From Lachnospiraceae bacterium (lineage in GTDB: Bacteria; Bacillota_A; Clostridia; Lachnospirales; Lachnospiraceae): a stretch of 55,802 nucleotides of DNA. The stretch covers positions 1-55,802 of the forward strand of contig JAQUUB010000022.1 in the NCBI GenBank assembly GCA_028694115.1, given 5' to 3'. How positions within the stretch are numbered: position 1 is the first letter of the stretch; the number at the start of each line of letters is the position of its first letter. The notes below the pieces were generated by a model that was given only the letters and a program-made list of their open reading frames with translations, was not told the DNA's origin and ran no database searches. The position numbers were made by a program, and so were the translations under genes. Shown piece by piece: positions 50,775 to 55,802 of the stretch.

Positions 50775-53216
50775 TTAATTTGTTTTATCTATATATTTTT
50801 CAATACACTCTCTCATATCACGATTTTCTAAGTACATTCTATCCAACTCTGAGCGTATCTCTCCTTGTGTTTGAAACGCAAGGTATTTACGTTGACTGGC
50901 TTCAATACGAACTGTTATAGCATAGCTTTCACCAAATCGGATAAAGCATTCTGAATAAGGACGTTTAGCCGAATAGTTATTTTTAAGCGAGCGCATCTGA
51001 TTAAAATGGGCTTCGTTCTTGATGGTAAATGTTTTCTTGATATCGTCATATACTCCCTCATTACCTTCTAACACATACAAAATTTGTGTATTGGCGATAA
51101 TGCCTTTTGTATATTCGTTATCCGGGAGCTGGACAGGTGACTGAATGATAGTCATCACCGCACCGTTCTCTTTACGTATTTTTTGGTAGAAGAACGCTAC
51201 TGTCTGATGTATATTCACATCTAAAGCGCTCGCTGATTTAATTTGCGCAGTCTCTGCATACTCATCAAAGATGATATAGCCTCTTTTAGATGGATCTGAT
51301 AGAATCTTATTATTGATCACATCGAAAAGCATGCTCATTACGACAGAGGTAACAAAGGGATTGTTTTTCACTTTCGTGAGTTCAAAGTGAATGAATCTTT
51401 TGTCTTTTATCCCTGAACCGGCGCCGGTAAGAGCACATAAATTGGCATAGCCTCCTGAACCGACAAACTCACTACATACGTGAACGAACGATTCATAATC
51501 AAAATAATTTTTATTAACATTGAGTGTTAAGCACAAATTAGCATAATTATCCTTTATGTAATAATAGAAATCCTCAAAACTATGGCCGTCAGTCTTACTT
51601 TCATAATACGATTTTATAAATTTACGGAGAGCCACTATTTCGTTGTTATCTGCCTGACGTCGCCAAAAACGAAGGCACAGATTGATGATTGTCTCTTCTT
51701 TATCGCCTGTGAAAGGATGCCCTTCCAAGTCAAATGGATTAATTCCAAGGGGCATGGAGGGATCATATTCTACATGAAGCGAAATATCGTTATACAGATA
51801 GCATAGCTGTTTGAACGAGTTACCAAACTCCACAGCAACCACCGTATAACCTTGATCCAATAATTGATATACGATGTTGTTGACAGAGAATGATTTTCCC
51901 GAACCGGTTGGCGCTATGACTACAGCGTTTCGGGCCTTAACACGTTTGTTTTTGGCATCCCATATATCTTTTTTTAGTGGAACCTGGTACAAACGATCGT
52001 TAAACAAAAGGCCAGCTTCATCATCTTTAAAATTTGAATAATGCGTAAAAAAACATACCGCAAGATTCAGCGTTGTAACAAACATATAGTTTCGTGACAA
52101 CGCTGATGTGGCGCCAAGTATTGTGGAGCCAAAAAGAATAGCCAAATTTTCATGTGATGGCACGTAATATTTTATATTCAGTACATTAATTTTCGAGCGA
52201 AATTCCTTCTCTGCCATATCTAACAGAACAGGATCTTCGTCCCAAATAATGACAGAGTAATACGCATGACATAGCATGAGATTCTCGTTTAAGAGTTCTT
52301 TCTCTAATGATTCCAGTTCTTTACCCTTTACTCCTAAAGAGGCATCCCAGCCGGCATTAGTGAGATATTGGTTCTTTGCTACGCCCAATTCATCCTTTAA
52401 TTTTTTATCCGAAGAGAAAAAAATTACTTGATTGTAGATATGATTGCAGTTAAGATGTATACCACCAATGTTTTCACCGATGGACATATATAGCTCAGAT
52501 CTCTCCTGTGATACCGAATTATCTATCTTGTAGATAGGCAGCTCACCGTCAGGAAGTAGCTCATTGTCTGTTATGGCAAACATCCTTGCTCTATTTTTCC
52601 CGCAAGTTATTTCTTGCTCAAAATTTAAGTCATTAAGAGCATCTCTATCCTGAAAATTAACAAGAAGAGCAACATAATCTTTTATTTGGTCAATACCCAA
52701 AAAAGAGACAGATGTACCGGATAAAGATTTGATGTTATTAAGTGCAAACTCAATGGAATCTAGGAAGTCAAGTAACCGGCCTCGGTCATCTTTATTAATT
52801 TTATCCGAATAAACACTAAATGGTTTAGTCGTGAATTGGGCTGAAAGAGCTTTCATCCCTATAAGAGTAAAAGCAATATAACAAGTATGACGTAGATAAT
52901 CCCTCCCGGAAAAGTATTTTGCTTCAGCTTGAGCAATATAGCCTGCATCCACAGCTGAGGGATGATATTGTTCCTTCACATATAAATCTTGCTTATGTAC
53001 ATAACAGTTTTCCGGCATGTGAGAAAATGCCTGAACAAATGTTGAATGGCGTGACTCTATATTATTTTTATATAGTGAATATGCCTCCGGAGATGAAACC
53101 TCAACTATATAAGTCAAAGTTCCTGTTTTCCCTATGATTAATCCATGCCCATTATCATCAGGCATTATCTCATGAATCGGTTCGAATAGGGATGAGGTAA
53201 ATGTAGAATTATCCAT
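50775..53216 (-). CDS. traG: Conjugation ATPase TraG (VirB4-like)
   Basis: An 813-aa ATPase. Walker A VVIAPTGSGKSFSVNN near residue 431-446, Walker B YIIFDEYAETAQ near 645-657, and a downstream block MTIIQSPVQLPDNEYTKGII typical of VirB4. The N-terminal 400 residues are the VirB4/CagE-type domain. It drives pilus assembly and substrate transfer at the inner membrane. It lies 2 bp behind traF. Confidence 0.94.
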   Translation of the reverse strand: MDNSTFTSSLFEPIHEIMPDDNGHGLIIGKTGTLTYIVEVSSPEAYSLYKNNIESRHSTFVQAFSHMPENCYVHKQDLYVKEQYHPSAVDAGYIAQAEAKYFSGRDYLRHTCYIAFTLIGMKALSAQFTTKPFSVYSDKINKDDRGRLLDFLDSIEFALNNIKSLSGTSVSFLGIDQIKDYVALLVNFQDRDALNDLNFEQEITCGKNRARMFAITDNELLPDGELPIYKIDNSVSQERSELYMSIGENIGGIHLNCNHIYNQVIFFSSDKKLKDELGVAKNQYLTNAGWDASLGVKGKELESLEKELLNENLMLCHAYYSVIIWDEDPVLLDMAEKEFRSKINVLNIKYYVPSHENLAILFGSTILGATSALSRNYMFVTTLNLAVCFFTHYSNFKDDEAGLLFNDRLYQVPLKKDIWDAKNKRVKARNAVVIAPTGSGKSFSVNNIVYQLLDQGYTVVAVEFGNSFKQLCYLYNDISLHVEYDPSMPLGINPFDLEGHPFTGDKEETIINLCLRFWRRQADNNEIVALRKFIKSYYESKTDGHSFEDFYYYIKDNYANLCLTLNVNKNYFDYESFVHVCSEFVGSGGYANLCALTGAGSGIKDKRFIHFELTKVKNNPFVTSVVMSMLFDVINNKILSDPSKRGYIIFDEYAETAQIKSASALDVNIHQTVAFFYQKIRKENGAVMTIIQSPVQLPDNEYTKGIIANTQILYVLEGNEGVYDDIKKTFTIKNEAHFNQMRSLKNNYSAKRPYSECFIRFGESYAITVRIEASQRKYLAFQTQGEIRSELDRMYLENRDMRECIEKYIDKTN

Positions 53217-53218
53217 TT

Positions 53219-53548
53219 CTATTTAGATTTTAAAGATTTGTAAATCGGACGAGTAGATATATATACCCTTCTATTACTTGGACGGATTTTTTTCTTATTC
53301 GACATTTTGGTGAAGTAAATTTTAATAGCGAACACTATACCGCCTATAATCATAGAATGGAAAATAAAAGTCGAATAATTACCGTCTTTGACAGAACTGA
53401 ACTCAAGTAATAAAAGCAATCCTCCAAAACCATAAGCCCCAAACATCATGTAAAAATATCTATAGAGCAATCCCTTGATTTTACAAGGGGAATCAATCCC
53501 CTTGTAAATCTTGCAAGTTCCGGTATTCATAACTGTCTTCTGTTTCAT
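53219..53548 (-). CDS. traF: Conjugation protein TraF (DUF4133, VirB3-like)
   Basis: A 109-aa protein beginning MNTGTCKIYKGIDSPCKIKG (the Met at 53530 may be the true start, 103 residues), with two spans (about 30-50 and 62-80). This YKGID...L-x-G pattern is the DUF4133 signature. It lies 3 bp after traE and 2 bp before traG. Confidence 0.88.
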   Translation of the reverse strand: MKQKTVMNTGTCKIYKGIDSPCKIKGLLYRYFYMMFGAYGFGGLLLLLEFSSVKDGNYSTFIFHSMIIGGIVFAIKIYFTKMSNKKKIRPSNRRVYISTRPIYKSLKSK

Positions 53549-53551
53549 CGA

Positions 53552-53860
53552 CTATACGGTAAAACTGATTGCCGTCACTTTCGAAACTACGTAGTAGAGA
53601 ATTGATATCCCAATCGCAACATACACTACGTGCAGAAAAAGATTGAACCAAGCTTCCTTCTGATCGGTTCCCGATTTTCCACGGAGAGCGTCCATATTAT
53701 GAAAGATTACTATTCCTGTCCCGACGATAAATAGAACAGCCATTATTGGAATCAACCAGCTCGAGATGGCGGTATTAATATCAGACCGCGCTGTTGTTTG
53801 AGAAAATGCTAATGTTGAAAACGAAAGCAAAGCGGATAATAATAATAATTTCTTTTTCAT
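53552..53860 (-). CDS. traE: Conjugation protein TraE (DUF4134, VirB2-like pilin)
   Basis: A 102-aa protein with a signal peptide (LLLLSALLSFSTLAFSQ) and two mature hydrophobic helices (IMAVLFIVGTGIVIFH; VYVAIGISILYYVVSK) around a short charged loop (RGKSGTDQKEAW), as in VirB2-like subunits. It starts 15 bp after a fimbrillin-like gene, so the transfer genes have no separate promoter here. Confidence 0.88.
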   Translation of the reverse strand: MKKKLLLLSALLSFSTLAFSQTTARSDINTAISSWLIPIMAVLFIVGTGIVIFHNMDALRGKSGTDQKEAWFNLFLHVVYVAIGISILYYVVSKVTAISFTV

Positions 53861-53875
53861 AATGCGTTTTATTAA

Positions 53876-54658
53876 TTATAAATAGTCCTGATATTTTTCC
53901 TCAATCCAAGGTTCTATCGTAACTGTCTTTACAGATAGTTGTTCTCTGTTCTCATTCAGAACAAAACCATATACATAGCTTTTTTCTGATGAAAATGAAC
54001 TATTTGTAATGGAGTATGTATAGGTTTTACCGTTATCTAAATTAATTTTCAATTGAGATAGCTCCTTAGAATGAGGAATTATTAAAAGAGTACTATCTGT
54101 AGAAGTAACAGTACCTGTCGCTAAATCAGCAAAATTACCGGTTAAAACATCAAAGTTCGCTCTTATCGGTGATTCTATGGATAGACCTATAACGGTCTGG
54201 TTATCCACTTTTACTACAATGCGACTTAGTGCGTGATGGAGAACCAGATTGACTGATGATTTCCCTGATGCAAATTCAACCGGATTTTTACAATATAATA
54301 AATCAGATTGTAATTGCATGTCAATAGCTTGTGTGGTTGAAGTGGATAGACCTGCTGGGTAACAAGCATAAAGATATCCTCCACGAGTATTAGCATCCAC
54401 ATAGATGGGTGTATCAAACAACCACAAGCCGTTAGTTAAAGATAATAAGCGAGTCGCACTACCATTATAAGGTAATTTCGAACTGTCGAGCGCCCACACA
54501 CATATTGGTGAGGAAGTTGCAGGTGTCTGTTCAACGGCACGTGAACTAACGACACAGGAACTAACACTTAATTCTTCATGCGCAGCTTCAATTTCACTGC
54601 TTCTCTCACAAGAGAGAAGCAGGAAAGAAGCAAGAATAATGAAACTGAATCTTTTCAT
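53876..54658 (-). CDS. Fimbrillin-like lipoprotein between the repeat protein and traE
   Basis: A 260-aa lipoprotein (lipobox LLLSC, Cys17). Fimbrillin-type blocks: LYACYPAGL near 115, SSVNLVLHHALSRIVVKVDN near 135-155, and a closing VTIEPWIEEKYQDYL whose IEPW matches the fimbrillin at 1204-2142. Probably a minor subunit or cap of the plasmid-encoded fimbria. It is 3 bp behind the repeat protein gene and 15 bp before traE, physically joining the two systems. Confidence 0.83.
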   Translation of the reverse strand: MKRFSFIILASFLLLSCERSSEIEAAHEELSVSSCVVSSRAVEQTPATSSPICVWALDSSKLPYNGSATRLLSLTNGLWLFDTPIYVDANTRGGYLYACYPAGLSTSTTQAIDMQLQSDLLYCKNPVEFASGKSSVNLVLHHALSRIVVKVDNQTVIGLSIESPIRANFDVLTGNFADLATGTVTSTDSTLLIIPHSKELSQLKINLDNGKTYTYSITNSSFSSEKSYVYGFVLNENREQLSVKTVTIEPWIEEKYQDYL

Positions 54659-54661
54659 TTT

Positions 54662-55802
54662 TTAGTTTATTATTATTTCATTCTTTTTAAGTTGAGTAAC
54701 CGTTACTTTTACTGTCAGACCACTTGTGCCCTGAATAAACGTTACAACACCACCTCTTGGAGAGGTAGTATTATTATCAGCGACAATGACGCTCGAACCT
54801 GTTAGTGTAATCCACGAAACATTCGCAGATCCAGAATACGACACATCCTCATTAAGTGCGAAAGTCCCATTTACGTATTTCTTCCTATATGAATTGATTG
54901 TAAATGTATTTGTCGCCCCGGTGGCTGACACTCCTGTCCATGTTTTACTGGTAGTACCATCCGAGAAGGAGAATACATAATCATACGTAATTACAGCTGC
55001 TGACTGAGTAACAGTAACTGTCTTACTGACACCGCCATAGGACGCCGTAACCGTACAAGAACGGGCAGCACCCGTATTGTTGGATGCGGTCAACGTTGTA
55101 CCACTCAAAGAGAAGCCTGTACCGCTGGCAGCCAAACTAGGAGTAGCAGTTTCAGTGCTCGTTTTCGTACCATTCGTGAATACATCACGAGAAGCAGTGG
55201 CACTGATCGCAGATGTTCCACCCGCAGGAGCAATAGTCGTAGGATTGGCACTCACAGAAACGACCCAACTACCATAAGTAACAGAGACAGCAGATTGAGT
55301 AACGGTTACTGTCTTACTTACTCCACCATGTGAAGCGGCCACAACACAAGAACGGGCAGCACCCGTATTGTTGGATGCGGTCAACGTTGTACCACTCAAA
55401 GAGAAGCCTGTACCGCTGGCAGCCAAACTAGGAGTAGCAGTTTCAGTGCTCGTTTTCGTTCCATTCGTGAATACATCACGAGAAGCAGTGGCGCTGATCG
55501 CAGATGTTCCACCCGCAGGAGCAATAGTCGTAGGATTGGCACTCACAGAAACGACCCAACTACCATACGTAACAGAGACAGCAGATTGAGTAACGGTTAC
55601 TGTCTTACTTACTCCACCATGTGAAGCGGCCACAACACAAGAACGGGCAGCACCCGTATTGTTGGATGCGGTCAGCGTTGTACCACTCAAAGAGAAGCCT
55701 GTACCGCTGGCAGCCAAACTAGGAGTAGCAGTTTCAGTGCTCGTTTTCGTTCCATTCGTGAATACATCACGAGAAGCAGTGGCGCTGATCGCAGATGTTC
55801 CA
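54662..55802 (-). CDS. Fimbrillin/BACON-repeat protein, C-terminal part (continues from base 1)
   Basis: The frame is open from the window end to a stop at 54662. It contains repeats of 97 residues each (GSWVVSVSANPTTIAPAGG at the start, GGVSKTVTVTQSA at the end) with unit starts at 55732, 55441 and 55150, and a final divergent domain (TNTFTINSYRKKYVNGTFAL, GLTVKVTVTQLKKN). The VTQ-ending beta repeats are BACON/Ig-like, common in Bacteroidetes surface proteins. Together with 1-1198 the gene has a lipidated fimbrillin head and a repeat stalk. The apparent start at 55717 is only an internal TTG. Confidence 0.83.
   Translation of the reverse strand, partial: GTSAISATASRDVFTNGTKTSTETATPSLAASGTGFSLSGTTLTASNNTGAARSCVVAASHGGVSKTVTVTQSAVSVTYGSWVVSVSANPTTIAPAGGTSAISATASRDVFTNGTKTSTETATPSLAASGTGFSLSGTTLTASNNTGAARSCVVAASHGGVSKTVTVTQSAVSVTYGSWVVSVSANPTTIAPAGGTSAISATASRDVFTNGTKTSTETATPSLAASGTGFSLSGTTLTASNNTGAARSCTVTASYGGVSKTVTVTQSAAVITYDYVFSFSDGTTSKTWTGVSATGATNTFTINSYRKKYVNGTFALNEDVSYSGSANVSWITLTGSSVIVADNNTTSPRGGVVTFIQGTSGLTVKVTVTQLKKNEIIIN
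55150..55802 (-). repeat. 291-bp tandem repeat array spanning the window ends
   Basis: Units begin at 55150, 55441 and 55732 (spacing exactly 291 bp), and another copy occupies 1 to about 127. The 55150 copy and the window-start copy match each other and share two variants (GTACC, GCACT), while the 55441 and 55732 copies read GTTCC, GCGCT. The last copy stops after 71 bases at 55802. Confidence 0.92.

Noticed and set aside
55802..55802. Simple end-to-end circle joining 55802 to 1
   Set aside because: This breaks both the 291-bp period and the reading frame; an overlap or missing repeat sequence is required.

Overview
The window looks like almost all of one circular conjugative plasmid of a gut Bacteroidales species (Bacteroides, Phocaeicola or Parabacteroides type). 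The evidence is the Bacteroidetes promoter pattern (TTTG, 19 bp, TAnnTTTG) in front of many genes, CTnDOT-style tra genes, fimbrillin-type lipoproteins, low GC content, an iteron-type replication origin with a Rep protein, a ParA-type partition pair, and relaxase and coupling-protein genes. The two window ends lie inside the same 291-bp (97-codon) tandem repeat of one surface-protein gene, in compatible reading phase. The molecule therefore probably closes through that array, with the exact copy number lost in assembly.

Layout. Running leftward across the window ends is one tightly packed minus-strand block: DUF3575 protein, small SSB, OmpA-like lipoprotein, FimB/Mfa2-like anchor, fimbrillin, fimbrillin with BACON-like repeats, and another fimbrillin-like lipoprotein (5925 to 1, then 55802 to 53876). 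It continues without a real gap into the type IV secretion genes traE, F, G, I, J, L, K, M, N, an M23 peptidase and two small genes (53860 to 45277). Fimbria and mating apparatus thus appear to be one roughly 16-kb operon. Positions 6.8-10.7 kb hold a lone UmuC polymerase and a four-gene overlapping RhuM to serine-recombinase operon. Positions 11.4-14.8 kb carry the mobilisation genes (small protein, coupling protein, DUF5712-like relaxase, accessory DNA-binding protein). At 14.8-18.2 kb are the probable oriT, nine iterons, rep and a partner gene. At 18.9-22.3 kb are a DUF1896 gene and a giant methylase/helicase cut short by an IS1380-family element. A DUF2231/rubrerythrin pair and a truncated PAPS-reductase-like gene follow. 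At 26-36 kb are a primase, a Fic operon, a long fimbrillin-type lipoprotein, a partition pair and a tyrosine recombinase. At 37-44 kb are a single-chain restriction-modification enzyme, a PcfK-like gene, an ArdC-type antirestriction metalloprotease and related genes.

Regulation is the most striking part. Six minus-strand transcription units share the same promoter and a 5' leader that can form an H-type pseudoknot with fixed spacing (4-bp stem, 11-nt loop, second stem ending 9-10 nt before ATG). One copy has a compensatory change. Four other units share a perfect palindrome, CGCAAAGGGTTTGCG, always 12 bp upstream of a TACATTTG box. At three loci the two elements face each other as a repeated divergent-promoter cassette. 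A family of hairpin-rich GATACC/GGTATC repeats sits just behind gene ends at five places, and an 84-nt small RNA with its own promoter and terminator lies at 11031-11114.

Three proteins (26455-27288, the ArdC protein, and 43420-44151) end in the same C-terminal module of about 85 residues. Two copies are almost identical in DNA. Because ArdC-type proteins are thought to accompany transferred DNA, this tail may be a signal for export by the conjugation channel. That is inference only.
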